NCBI RefSeq assembly: GCF_031582965.1
Contig: NZ_CP134049.1
Span: 2,790,001 to 2,854,000, forward strand
From: Bacillus sp. NEB1478
GTDB taxonomy: Bacteria > Bacillota > Bacilli > Bacillales > Fictibacillaceae
Direction: 5' to 3'
DNA: 64,000 nucleotides
The notes beneath the pieces are model-generated. The model was not told where the DNA came from. It saw nothing but the letters and a program-made list of their open reading frames with translations, and searched no databases. Of this stretch, positions 25,378 to 33,964 are shown in pieces (within the stretch, counting starts at the first letter, position 1; each line of letters begins with the position of its first letter). Position numbers and translations under genes: made by a program.

Positions 25378-25962
25378 CTAGTTGAATCTTGCGTTTACTT
25401 CCCACTCTTCCCTTAACAGCCCCATTCGAATCGAATCATAGTATTTCCCATTGTAAAGTCTGCACTTTCTGAGTCTTGCTTCCATCGTCATGCCAAACTT
25501 TTCGCCCACTTTTATCATTCGTTCATTCCCTGACCAAGTTGTATAGCCGACACGCACTAATGGCATTGTTGCGAAAAGATGATTGATCCACAATCGAAGT
25601 GCTCTCGTTCCATAACCGCAATTCCAAAATTTCGAATCGTAAATGCCGATGCCCATCTCAAGCCAATTGGAAGGCTCGTGCTCCCAATAATAGCTTACTG
25701 TACCGATTACTTCATCATTTACAACAATTGCCCAGCGATTATCCTGATTCACATAGTTTTCTTTCGTTTTAACAAACTTCTCATATGGCACATGTTTATG
25801 TTCAAAATAAGGGGCATCCCACTTTTTCCATTCAGGTGATTCGTCTTTATATAACAAATCCCACAGTCTCGAAATATCTTCATTTGAAATAGGACGAATG
25901 GTTAGTTCGTTGTCTTTGCATTGGGTTTTTATTGCAATTTTCATGTATTGGCTATTTGACAT
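25378..25962 (-). CDS. GNAT acetyltransferase, RimJ/RimL type
   Basis: 194 residues with AAGGAGAG before the ATG. Signatures: ELTIRPISNEDISRLW, VIGTVSYYWEHEPSNWLEMGIGIYD, the acetyl-CoA loop WNCGYGTRALRLWINHLF, and the C-terminal RMIKVGEKFGMTMEARLRKC followed by YDSIRMGLLREEW. Close in layout to RimJ and to acetyltransferases acting on small amines. Its start overlaps the end of the upstream NUDIX gene by 11 bases, so the two are cotranslated. Confidence 0.9.
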   Translation of the reverse strand: MSNSQYMKIAIKTQCKDNELTIRPISNEDISRLWDLLYKDESPEWKKWDAPYFEHKHVPYEKFVKTKENYVNQDNRWAIVVNDEVIGTVSYYWEHEPSNWLEMGIGIYDSKFWNCGYGTRALRLWINHLFATMPLVRVGYTTWSGNERMIKVGEKFGMTMEARLRKCRLYNGKYYDSIRMGLLREEWEVNARFN

Positions 25963-26509
25963 TTATTCTCTCCTTATTTGATAAAAACACTTTTGTTATG
26001 TAATAGGCACTGACTGTAAAAAGCTGCGTAATCTGCTTATTTTGAATCATTTCTTCCATGTCATCAAAATCTACTAACCTTACATTTATTTCTTCGTATG
26101 TATCCAGAGTTTGATTGAATGCTTCAAAAGCATCTAGGATTAGATATGTAGCTACTTTATTTGTTTGTGTTGCAGGATTTGTCCAAAATTCCCCTAGAAG
26201 GATTGGTTTTTCCTTAGATATATAGCCTGTTTCTTCTTTTATTTCGCGAAGTATCCCTTCTTCATGACTTTCATTATCTTCTACTTTTCCAGCGGGAACT
26301 TCCAGGAAAAAGCCATTTCCTGCATGACGGTATTGTTCAACAAGTACAACCTTATTGTCTTTTGTTATAACAACAGCATTAACCCAATCGGAATACTCAT
26401 TCACATAATATTCGTCAATTACGCTGCCGTTTGGTAGTTGACAAGTATCGATCCTTAAGTTTCCGAACGGTGATTTGTATTGATACTTTGAACTGATTGT
26501 TTTCCACAT
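25952..26509 (-). CDS. NUDIX hydrolase, ADP-ribose pyrophosphatase-like
   Basis: 185 residues from the ATG at 26509. NUDIX box GKVEDNESHEEGILREIKEE plus TGY fits Gx5Ex7REUxEExGU. The N-terminal extension and the AVVITKDNKVVLVEQYRH strand are typical of the ADP-ribose/NDP-sugar group. The start is uncertain: AAGGAG lies 12 bases before the chosen ATG and 3 bases before an in-frame ATG three codons upstream. The GNAT gene overlaps its 3' end. Array D lies upstream. Confidence 0.87.
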   Translation of the reverse strand: MWKTISSKYQYKSPFGNLRIDTCQLPNGSVIDEYYVNEYSDWVNAVVITKDNKVVLVEQYRHAGNGFFLEVPAGKVEDNESHEEGILREIKEETGYISKEKPILLGEFWTNPATQTNKVATYLILDAFEAFNQTLDTYEEINVRLVDFDDMEEMIQNKQITQLFTVSAYYITKVFLSNKERINVK

Positions 26510-26599
26510 TGAAACCATCCGCTCCTTATTTTTTAACACTTTTTTTCTCGTCAGCTTTTTTTGTCTTTCTCAGATGAACAATCAATATGAAGAGAATGA

Positions 26600-26704
26600 T
26601 TTTTGTCTGAATATAAATGTTTTTTGTTTGATTGAGCCTGATTTTTGATCGATTGAGTCTGATTTTTGTTTGAACAGTCCACATTTTTGATTGATCCTGA
26701 ATTC
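26600..26704. repeat. Intergenic array D: five exact 21-bp units with phased T-tracts
   Basis: TTTTTG starts at 26600, 26621, 26642, 26663 and 26684, every spacing 21. Between the T-tracts units read GTTTGATTGAGCCTGA, GATCGATTGAGTCTGA and similar. The array occupies most of the 243-bp gap between the NUDIX start and the upstream GNAT stop. Its GTTTGATT...CCTGA resembles units of array A. Confidence 0.85.
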
Positions 26705-26752
26705 CAATACTTTATCGTGTTTTTCTCAGGTAGATTCTGTACCTTTTAGCTC

Positions 26753-27310
26753 TTAAACTCTTGAATTCCAACGGCTTTTTTTGAGGACATAATGATTTTC
26801 TTTAAATGTTTCTCTGTATTTCTCAAACGGTTTAGCAATCGACTGGATTAACTCAAATCCCGCTTTTTCCATAGATCTGCATGAATTGATATTGTTTTCC
26901 CACGCTTGGGCATGAACTTCTTCTACTTCTAAAATAGTAAAAACAAACTCATAAACCAGATGTCGGGATGCTTTTGTATATCCTTTTCTCCAATGGCTTT
27001 TGTTTATACGCTGCGCTTCAGCAGAGATAATATTTTTTCCTTCCACAACGGTTGGCGCCACCCAATAAGTTCCGATAAATTCTTGTGTCTCATTTTTTAT
27101 GATAGCCCATGCCATTAATTGATCTAAATCGCGATATTTTCTTAACTCCTCATAAGCTTCGGTTTGATTTTGAAAAATCCGGTTTCCTGTCCAAAGATGC
27201 ATATCTGGTTCCAGAAACATTTTATAAAAAGCTGCACGATCACGTTCAGGATCAATTTTTCTTAACGTTACGATATCCCCAGTTAAGGTAGGAATCTCTT
27301 TTTCTTGCAT
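26753..27310 (-). CDS. GNAT acetyltransferase, RimJ/RimL type
   Basis: 185 residues, AAGGAG before the ATG. Signatures: VTLRKIDPERDRAAFYKMFLEPDMHLWTG, a substrate strand QEFIGTYWVAPTVV, the acetyl-CoA loop NKSHWRKGYTKASRHLVYEFVF and the C-terminal NNINSCRSMEKAGFELIQSI. It is part of the GNAT/NUDIX cluster, 17 bp behind a NUDIX gene. Substrate unknown. Confidence 0.88.
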   Translation of the reverse strand: MQEKEIPTLTGDIVTLRKIDPERDRAAFYKMFLEPDMHLWTGNRIFQNQTEAYEELRKYRDLDQLMAWAIIKNETQEFIGTYWVAPTVVEGKNIISAEAQRINKSHWRKGYTKASRHLVYEFVFTILEVEEVHAQAWENNINSCRSMEKAGFELIQSIAKPFEKYRETFKENHYVLKKSRWNSRV

Positions 27311-27327
27311 GATGAATCTCCTTAGAG

Positions 27328-27807
27328 TCAGGTTAATATATACTTCTCTAATTCGTGTTCTTCAATCATGTCTATATTTCTCTTGTTTTTTGAATACTCG
27401 ATAATATGTTCTTTGATATTTGGATAGAGGATGATGTTATGTAATTCAGAAAGAGGTATCCATTTTACACCTGTCTGATTCGAATCAGGATTTTCAGGTA
27501 GCTTAGGTGAAAATCCTTCTTTAATCTTACATTCAAACATAAGCCCTAAAGAATGTCTGTCTCCATATTTCTGCTGATTCAAGTGTGGTGCATATTCATA
27601 AACAAATGCTAATGGTCCCACTTCGACTTCAACAGACGCTTCCTCTTTCACTTCTCTCTGAACTGCTTCTTTAATAGATTCATTGGGTTCTGTACCGCCT
27701 GCCGGCAAGTTGTAATGCAGCCCGTTTTCGTCCGTAAACTCGATTAAAAGAATAGAATTGTTTTCGATAATGACTGCCCCTGCTCTTACTCTAATGTGAA
27801 AATTCAT
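27328..27807 (-). CDS. NUDIX hydrolase
   Basis: 159 residues, AGAGGAG before the ATG. NUDIX box GGTEPNESIKEAVQREVKEE followed by ASV, where Ala replaces the usual Gly of the box; the catalytic Glu residues are kept. The start overlaps the stop of the upstream GNAT gene by 4 bases (ATGA), a sign of translational coupling. The substrate is a nucleoside diphosphate linked to an unknown group. Confidence 0.88.
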   Translation of the reverse strand: MNFHIRVRAGAVIIENNSILLIEFTDENGLHYNLPAGGTEPNESIKEAVQREVKEEASVEVEVGPLAFVYEYAPHLNQQKYGDRHSLGLMFECKIKEGFSPKLPENPDSNQTGVKWIPLSELHNIILYPNIKEHIIEYSKNKRNIDMIEEHELEKYILT

Positions 27808-28343
27808 TTTTCAATCTCCTCTTTTTTCATGCCCCATTCCATCAAATATGAATCAGCATCTAAGCTCTTCACGATTTGAAATCCGCATTTTTCATAACTT
27901 GCAATGGCTCTTGTATTTGTTTTTTTTACATCTAATAGGACCATTGCAGCACCTTTGCTTATCATTAAATAGTTCAGGATCATTCTGATCATGGAAGTAC
28001 CGAACCCTTTACCCCATAATTCTGTTACACCAATGAATTGATCAATTCCGAAGATTAATTGAGCACTTGAGTAATCATATTTTTCTAATTCTGACTTTGG
28101 TATTTGATAGTACTGTATATAGCCAATAGGGTTATTCTGATATTCCACAATGCATGGTTTCACGTAATGCCGATCTTCAATTCTAGGTTTATATTTATCT
28201 ATGACTTGTTCCAAACTAATCGGGGCACCTTCATAGTATTTTGAAACATGGGGATCGTTTAGCCATTTCATCATTATGGGATAGTCTGCTTGACGCATCC
28301 GTCTTATGCGCAGTTTGTTCTCTATGAATAATTGATCTTTCAT
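27804..28343 (-). CDS. GNAT acetyltransferase, aminoglycoside-6'-acetyltransferase-like
   Basis: 179 residues. LRIRRMRQADYPIMMKWLNDPHVSKYYEG, QLIFGIDQFIGVTELWGKGFGTSMIRMILNYL and DVKKTNTRAIASYEKCGFQIV match the Acetyltransf_8 layout of AAC(6')-type and siderophore acetyltransferases. It has no ribosome site of its own and starts 3 bases after the upstream stop, so it depends on coupling. It is followed by a NUDIX gene with an ATGA overlap. A drug-modifying role is possible but unproven. Confidence 0.85.
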   Translation of the reverse strand: MKDQLFIENKLRIRRMRQADYPIMMKWLNDPHVSKYYEGAPISLEQVIDKYKPRIEDRHYVKPCIVEYQNNPIGYIQYYQIPKSELEKYDYSSAQLIFGIDQFIGVTELWGKGFGTSMIRMILNYLMISKGAAMVLLDVKKTNTRAIASYEKCGFQIVKSLDADSYLMEWGMKKEEIEK

Positions 28344-28346
28344 GGT

Positions 28347-28697
28347 CTATGTAAAAATAATCGTGAAGTATCTCGTATAATATTGATAACTGACACTCAT
28401 CGACTGATTTTCTTTTTTGAAAAGCAGTGCATTTGCTTTCTTATCTCTTCCTACGTATTCCCAACCATCTTTTTTCATCTTCGTAATAAATGGCTCCAGC
28501 TTATTTCGTTTTACTACATATTGCTCACCTTTCCACACTTCAACAATTCCTTTATCTTGTACAATCATTCTTGATATGGCCAATGCATACGGAATGGGAT
28601 TCCCTTGTTGGAAGATCACATCTCTTTTTTGAAAGATTAACAGGATGATTAGACTGAGAATGACTAACGAGGTGATAAATTTTTTCGATTTAAACAT
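28347..28697 (-). CDS. Unknown membrane-anchored protein, 116 residues
   Basis: AGGAGAGG precedes the ATG. A single N-terminal transmembrane segment (FITSLVILSLIILLIFQ) is followed by an ~85-residue extracytoplasmic domain with DKGIVEVWKGEQYVVKRNKL and MKKDGWEYVGRDKKANALLF, a WEYxGRD-like motif seen in small Bacillus proteins of unknown role. It sits within the NUDIX/GNAT operon, 7 bp behind a NUDIX gene and 3 bp ahead of a GNAT gene. Confidence 0.8.
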   Translation of the reverse strand: MFKSKKFITSLVILSLIILLIFQKRDVIFQQGNPIPYALAISRMIVQDKGIVEVWKGEQYVVKRNKLEPFITKMKKDGWEYVGRDKKANALLFKKENQSMSVSYQYYTRYFTIIFT

Positions 28698-28704
28698 AGA
28701 GTTT

Positions 28705-29070
28705 CTACCTCTCCTGCATTGTTAATTTTTTTACAAGCTCAATAATCGGCGTTGATACATCGTCAAAATATGAGTCGTCATACAAATCTACCCAGCGAAC
28801 ATCTAAAATATCTTCATCCTCTTCGATAGTAAGTTCTCCTGAAACAACCTCGCACAAATAGGAATGTTTAGATCCATTTTTAAAAAGAAGATTGATGATT
28901 TTGACGTTATACCCTGTTTCCTCTCTTACTTCTCGGACGCAAGCTTGTTCACACGTCTCGGCTGATTCGACTCCGCCCCCGGGGAAGTTCCAGACGATAT
29001 CGCCTCGTTTTACTTTTTGTTTGACCAGCAAAAGTTGATTGTTTCGAACAATGACACCTTGTGACAACAA
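28705..29070 (-). CDS. NUDIX hydrolase, small MutT type
   Basis: 121 residues. NUDIX box GGGVESAETCEQACVREVRE followed by ETGYNV is a perfect match. I choose the TTG at 29070 because GAAGGTG lies six bases before it; the open frame also offers a GTG at 29079, but that codon is inside the ribosome site. MutT-type enzymes clean oxidised nucleotides or hydrolyse nucleotide sugars. Third of three NUDIX genes in the cluster. Confidence 0.87.
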   Translation of the reverse strand: MLSQGVIVRNNQLLLVKQKVKRGDIVWNFPGGGVESAETCEQACVREVREETGYNVKIINLLFKNGSKHSYLCEVVSGELTIEEDEDILDVRWVDLYDDSYFDDVSTPIIELVKKLTMQER

Positions 29071-29084
29071 GCTCTGCACCTTCT

Positions 29085-29330
29085 TTATTTCAAATGATTT
29101 TCAAAAAAGTTCAAGACCATCACGAGCAGCATGGATGCACCTAACAGACCGAAAAGGACATAGCCCAAAAGCTTAATCCCTTTAGGCAAGCCGCTTACGT
29201 TTTCTAACCCTTTTTTATTGAGCGAACCTCCGGATTCTATATTTTGCAGATTCTCGATTGGCGAATAAATCTTTTGTTCCTGTTCATCAAACGTTCTTTT
29301 GGATGATTGTGTTTCGTGAATTTTTTTCAT
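29085..29330 (-). CDS. Small tail-anchored membrane protein
   Basis: 81 residues from the ATG at 29330 (GAAGTG in front); the frame could also start at 29363. A polar N-terminal half (KIHETQSSKRTFDEQEQKIY) is followed by a single C-terminal transmembrane helix (LLGYVLFGLLGASMLLVMVL). It is probably the first gene of the operon leading into the NUDIX/GNAT cluster. No family recognised. Confidence 0.65.
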   Translation of the reverse strand: MKKIHETQSSKRTFDEQEQKIYSPIENLQNIESGGSLNKKGLENVSGLPKGIKLLGYVLFGLLGASMLLVMVLNFFENHLK

Positions 29331-29484
29331 CAGCCAATCACTTCTTATGATCAAATGGTTCAACAGCTTATACCTTTTCTACAAAATGACCCAAACTTCC
29401 TTTTATTCCCTTACTTTTAATTAAAATACGCCTGCAAATGAGGGACGGAATCCTATCAAAATAGTCCGACATCAAGGATCGGGC

Positions 29485-29523
29485 ATTAAAAAAGAAAGCT
29501 AACTCGCTTCCTAACGAGTTAAC
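29485..29523 (-). terminator. Rho-independent terminator of pepT
   Basis: TAACTCG/CGAGTTA stem (29500-29506, 29515-29521) with a T-run on the minus strand, just past the pepT stop. Confidence 0.85.
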
Positions 29524-29538
29524 CTCCTTATCATCAAT

Positions 29539-30771
29539 TTATGCTTCCTGCTCAAACAGCTGAACAAGCTCAACGATTACTTGTGTTGCTTTGATCATGT
29601 TGTCGACTGAGATGTATTCGTGTCTGCCGTGGTAATTTTCTCCGCCTGTAAAAATATTTGGCGTCGGCAATCCCATGTAAGACAGCTGTGAACCGTCCGT
29701 TCCGCCGCGAATCGGTTTGACGATCGGTTCAATCTCCAAATTTTTCATCGCTTTATAAGCAAGGTCTACAATTTCTTTTACTGGTTCGATCTTCTCTTTC
29801 ATGTTGTAATATGTGTCTTCCATCTTCAATACAATTTTGTCTTCACCGTATTTTGCTTTTAAATCATCAACGATTCCTTGCATCGTTTCTTTTCTTTTTT
29901 GGAAAAGTGCTTTGTCATGATCTCTAATAATATAACCGAGTTTGGTTTGTTCTACGTCGCCTCTTATTCCAGTCAAGTGATAAAAGCCCTCATACCCATC
30001 CGTATGCTCAGGTGCTTCTTCCACTGGAAGCTTGCTTTGCAGCTCCATCGCAATTTTCACGGAGTTAACCATCTTGTCCTTGGCAGAACCCGGATGGATG
30101 TTCTTCCCTTTAATCGTGATTTTTGCATCAGCTGCATTGAAGCTTTCATATTCAAGTTCACCAAGCGGTCCGCCGTCCATTGTATACGCGAACTTAGCAC
30201 CGAACGCAGCCACATCGAACTTATGTGGTCCTCTTCCAATCTCTTCATCTGGTGTAAAAGCTACTCTTAGTTTTCCGTGTTTGATTTCCGGGTGCTCGAT
30301 CAAATATTTCATTGCTGTCATGATTTCGGCGATGCCTGCTTTGTTATCTGCACCGAGCAATGTTGTTCCGTCTGTTGTGATCAAAGTATGTCCTTTATAA
30401 TTTAGCAAACTTGGAAAATCAGCCGGTGATAATTCGATATGTAAGTCTTTATTTAAGATAATCGTTTCTCCATTATAGTTCTCAACGATTTGTGGATTTA
30501 CATTTGTGCCTGTGAAATCAGTCGCCGTATCCACATGAGCTAAAAAGCCGATCGTCGGTACATCCTTTTCTGTATTGGATGGAAGTGTAGCCATCACATA
30601 GCCATTTTCATCTATCGTTACTTCTTCCATGCCAATTCCCTTTAATTCTTCTACCAATTGGCTGGCTAATGTCAGCTGACCTGGTGTAGATGGTGTGCTT
30701 TCACTGCTAGAATCTGATTGCGTATCGATTTTTACATAAGACGTAAATCTTTCAATCATCTCTTGTTTCAA
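29539..30771 (-). CDS. pepT: Peptidase T (tripeptide aminopeptidase)
   Basis: 410 residues, M20 metallopeptidase that removes N-terminal residues from tripeptides. Zinc and catalytic residues are visible in [20 protein letters not shown] and [15 protein letters not shown], with [18 protein letters not shown] and the C-terminal [20 protein letters not shown]. Length and sequence agree with B. subtilis PepT as I recall it. The first codon is TTG with GGGAG upstream; the next Met is four codons in. Single gene with its own terminator, divergent from the germination operon. Confidence 0.95.
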   Translation of the reverse strand: MKQEMIERFTSYVKIDTQSDSSSESTPSTPGQLTLASQLVEELKGIGMEEVTIDENGYVMATLPSNTEKDVPTIGFLAHVDTATDFTGTNVNPQIVENYNGETIILNKDLHIELSPADFPSLLNYKGHTLITTDGTTLLGADNKAGIAEIMTAMKYLIEHPEIKHGKLRVAFTPDEEIGRGPHKFDVAAFGAKFAYTMDGGPLGELEYESFNAADAKITIKGKNIHPGSAKDKMVNSVKIAMELQSKLPVEEAPEHTDGYEGFYHLTGIRGDVEQTKLGYIIRDHDKALFQKRKETMQGIVDDLKAKYGEDKIVLKMEDTYYNMKEKIEPVKEIVDLAYKAMKNLEIEPIVKPIRGGTDGSQLSYMGLPTPNIFTGGENYHGRHEYISVDNMIKATQVIVELVQLFEQEA

Positions 30772-30910
30772 TTTTCAATCAACTCCCATTGTTTTGTTTC
30801 ATTTTATCATGTTTTACATGTGAAGAACGATTTTAAAGAATCATAGCTCTCGAATAGAATTGTGTTTTTTGGTAAAAATATCAAAAAATATACGCGGGGA
30901 GCTATGTTCA

Positions 30911-32497
30911 ATGGTATTTAAAAAAAGACGCATTAAAAAGCTACTCGACAATGAAATCGCCAATGATAATTCAATTAAATCGGATGCGGCTCCTTCTGCT
31001 GAAGACGCATTGTATTCAAACCTTGAAAAAAACATCTCTCAGATCAATACTTCATTTGGGCATAGTTCGGATTTAGTTTTCGCTAAATTCCTAGTAAATG
31101 AATCACTCAAACAAGAAGCGGCATTGATTTATATTGAGGGTTTAGTTAATAAAGAGATTATCAATCATTTCTTAGAGAACATTTCCGTCTCGTCTAAAGA
31201 ACTGAAAAGTCATACTTCTGTAACACTGAGTCAATCCGATTGGATTGAGCACCTTTCCCTTCCTATCAGCCATTTAAGTGAAATACATGATTTTACTGGT
31301 CTTTACCGATCAATACTTTCTGGAAATACCGTTCTTTTATTAGACTCCGCATCAATGGGCTACGGGATGGATACGTGCGGCTGGAAAGGTCGTGATGTTT
31401 CAGAATCCGCAACAGAAAATGTTGTAAGAGGTCCGAAAGAAGCTTTTACGGAAGCCATTCAAATCAATACCACATTGATCCGCCGTAAAATTAAAGATCC
31501 CCGTTTATGGATTGAGTCCAAGCCAATCGGAAATGTAACACAAACAAGGGTAGCAGTGGTATATATACACGGAATCGCGAATGAAAAACTTGTAAAAGAA
31601 GTTCATCAGCGGCTGGACCGAATCGATATCGATGGAATTCTCGAGAGCAACTATATCGAGGAATTTATTCAAGACGAGACATACACTCCTTTTCCAACCG
31701 TATATAACACGGAAAGACCTGACGTGATTGCTGCGGGGCTATTAGAAGGACGCATCGCGATTGTCATTGATGGAACACCTTTCGTCTTGCTAGTCCCTGC
31801 CTTGTTCACGCACTTTTTTCAGGCGGCAGAAGATTATTATCAGAGATGGGATATTTCAACTCTTTTAAGAATATTACGCGTTTCTGCTTTTTTTATATCA
31901 TTGCTGGGACCTTCTGTTTATGTCGCTGTTATTAACTTTCACCAAGAAATGCTCCCTTCTACACTATTAGTCAGTCTTGCCGCACAAAGAGAAGGTGTTC
32001 CTTTCCCTGCTGTTATAGAGGCATTGATTATGGAAATCACCCTGGAAATTTTGAGGGAAGCTGGACTGCGGCTTCCAAAAGCGATCGGTCAAACCGTATC
32101 TATTGTTGGGGCGTTAGTAATTGGTCAAGCTGCTGTCGAGGCTGGAATTATCTCTGCTGCGATGGTAATTGTCGTTTCCATTACAGCGATTTCGAACTTC
32201 ATTATACCCGCTTATAATATGGGTATTTCCATTCGGATTCTGCGATTTATTTTCATGATTTTAGCAGGGACTTTTGGTCTTTACGGCATTACGATTGGTT
32301 TATTCGCACTTTCCCTTCATTTGTGCAGCCTCCGGTCATTTGGCATTCCTTACATGGCTCCGATGGCACCATATATTAAATCTGATATGAAAGATACGCT
32401 ATGGAGAAAACCAAGATGGAAGTTACTCACACGCCCACGTTTAGTCAATCAAAAAAATATCGATCGAGAACCCAAAACATCATCTGATCAGAAATAG
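30911..32497 (+). CDS. Spore germination receptor subunit A (GerA/GerKA family)
   Basis: 528 residues from the ATG at 30911 with GGGGAGC in front; the frame continues upstream to 30860 without a ribosome site. Large N-terminal soluble domain (~1-290) with DLVFAKFLVNESLKQEAALI, TEAIQINTTLIRRKIKDPRL and RPDVIAAGLLEGRIAIVIDG. A C-terminal part with about five membrane helices follows. It is the inner-membrane A subunit that, with B and C, detects nutrients and opens ion release. Operon order A-C-D-B follows. The germinant cannot be inferred. Confidence 0.94.
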   Translation: MVFKKRRIKKLLDNEIANDNSIKSDAAPSAEDALYSNLEKNISQINTSFGHSSDLVFAKFLVNESLKQEAALIYIEGLVNKEIINHFLENISVSSKELKSHTSVTLSQSDWIEHLSLPISHLSEIHDFTGLYRSILSGNTVLLLDSASMGYGMDTCGWKGRDVSESATENVVRGPKEAFTEAIQINTTLIRRKIKDPRLWIESKPIGNVTQTRVAVVYIHGIANEKLVKEVHQRLDRIDIDGILESNYIEEFIQDETYTPFPTVYNTERPDVIAAGLLEGRIAIVIDGTPFVLLVPALFTHFFQAAEDYYQRWDISTLLRILRVSAFFISLLGPSVYVAVINFHQEMLPSTLLVSLAAQREGVPFPAVIEALIMEITLEILREAGLRLPKAIGQTVSIVGALVIGQAAVEAGIISAAMVIVVSITAISNFIIPAYNMGISIRILRFIFMILAGTFGLYGITIGLFALSLHLCSLRSFGIPYMAPMAPYIKSDMKDTLWRKPRWKLLTRPRLVNQKNIDREPKTSSDQK

Positions 32498-32508
32498 AGG
32501 TAATCATC

Positions 32509-33717
32509 ATGTTCTATAAAAAATGGATATTAATCTTTATTTTTGCGTTAAGCCCTTTCTTATCAGGATGCTGGAACAACAGAGAGTTAGAAGAATTAGG
32601 TCTTGCCGTAGCCCTGGGAATTGATAAAGAAGACGATCAATATGTTGTTACGGTGCAGATTGTTAATCCAGCTTCTATTGCTTCAAAACAAATGGATACT
32701 TCAAGAGCTCCAATTGTTACTTATCAAGAAAAAGGCGATACGATTTTTGATGCGATTAGGCGATTAACGAAAACTGCACCAAGGAAAACTTTCTATCCTC
32801 ATCTCAAAGTACTCGTTTTAGGAGAAAAAATTGCTAAAGAAGGATTTTCTAAATCACTCGATTTACTTGCCAGAGATCAAGAATTCCGGTCTGACTTTGT
32901 TGTTGTTGTTGCTAAAGGGCATCGAGCTGATGAAGTGCTAAATATCCTTGTTCCAGTGGAGAAGATCGCAGCACAGAATATTTTTGCAAAACTGAAAACG
33001 TCTGAAGAAGTATTTGCGCCTTCTTATGCTCTTACGTTCGGAAAATTAATCGATGATCTAACAAGTGAGGGCAAAGAACCGGTCATTACAGGTTTAAAAA
33101 TAATTGGAAATCCTAAGGAAGGCGAAAAAATGAGTAATCTTCAAACCACTAATCCAAAAGTCAGACTGAAATATATCAATCTTGCTGTATTTAAAAAAGA
33201 TAAATTAAAAGGTTGGCTGACCGAACATGAAAGCAAAGGTTACAACTATTTCAACGATAATGTCAAAAGTACCATTGTTACGGTCCCTTGTTTAGATCAA
33301 AAGCAAGATCGTCTATCAGTAGAAATAATTGATACACACACAAAGGTAAAAAGTAAGATGGAGAACGGCATCCCGCACGTACATGCTGTTGTTAATGCAC
33401 ATGCAAATGTAGGGGAAGTTGGGTGTTCCATCAATCTAACTAAGCAAGCCACTATTGATAAAATCGAAAAATTAGTAGAACACGATATCCATGGAAAAAT
33501 AACCGAAGCTGCTATTGCTGCTCAAAAAAAATATAAAATAGATTTTCTCGGAGCAGGAAAAGTCATCCATCGTTCCGATCCAAAATACTGGAAGACTGCG
33601 AAAAAAGGATGGGACGAAAAATTTGTAAAGATAAAAATCACAAGCAAGGTCAATGTTCATATTGATAAAATTGGTAAAAACAGCAACTCATTCTTAAATG
33701 AGTTTGATAAAAAATAA
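32509..33717 (+). CDS. Spore germination receptor lipoprotein subunit C (Ger(x)C family)
   Basis: 402 residues with a TAGAGGTAA site. Lipoprotein signal MFYKKWILIFIFALSPFLSG ends at the anchored Cys of LSGC, followed by the family's WNNRELEELGLAVALGIDKE. Three alpha/beta domains make up the rest, with CSINLTKQATIDKIEKLVEH near the end. It is the outer-face subunit of the receptor, anchored by diacylglycerol. It starts 11 bp after subunit A. Confidence 0.94.
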   Translation: MFYKKWILIFIFALSPFLSGCWNNRELEELGLAVALGIDKEDDQYVVTVQIVNPASIASKQMDTSRAPIVTYQEKGDTIFDAIRRLTKTAPRKTFYPHLKVLVLGEKIAKEGFSKSLDLLARDQEFRSDFVVVVAKGHRADEVLNILVPVEKIAAQNIFAKLKTSEEVFAPSYALTFGKLIDDLTSEGKEPVITGLKIIGNPKEGEKMSNLQTTNPKVRLKYINLAVFKKDKLKGWLTEHESKGYNYFNDNVKSTIVTVPCLDQKQDRLSVEIIDTHTKVKSKMENGIPHVHAVVNAHANVGEVGCSINLTKQATIDKIEKLVEHDIHGKITEAAIAAQKKYKIDFLGAGKVIHRSDPKYWKTAKKGWDEKFVKIKITSKVNVHIDKIGKNSNSFLNEFDKK

Positions 33718-33719
33718 CG

Positions 33720-33944
33720 ATGTTTAAATATATGTTTCCTATGTTAATAGCTGCAGCCATTCTTTTTATTGATGGACCTACACTAATCAAAATAAAAAAC
33801 ACCTATAAAAAAGATCTGTGGATATATTTAGGTCTGATTAGCTTTGGATTTGCCCTTTTAATCATGCAAATACTTGGCAAAACTATACCTACACCCCTTG
33901 ATTGGATTTCTTTTCTGTTAAAACCGATAACTGATGGGTTGTAA
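33720..33944 (+). CDS. Small two-helix membrane protein, D-type subunit of the germination receptor
   Basis: 74 residues, two transmembrane segments (~4-20 and ~34-54). It starts 2 bases after the C subunit stop and has no ribosome site, so translation must be coupled. Small D-type proteins of this shape occur in several GerA-family operons and are reported to modulate receptor activity. The position between C and B supports that reading. Confidence 0.82.
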   Translation: MFKYMFPMLIAAAILFIDGPTLIKIKNTYKKDLWIYLGLISFGFALLIMQILGKTIPTPLDWISFLLKPITDGL

Positions 33945-33964
33945 CTACGTTTTTGGAGGCACGT

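Noticed and set aside
30860..30910. Longer start for the germination A subunit
   Set aside because: The extra 17 residues have no ribosome site, while the ATG at 30911 has GGGGAG at a normal distance.
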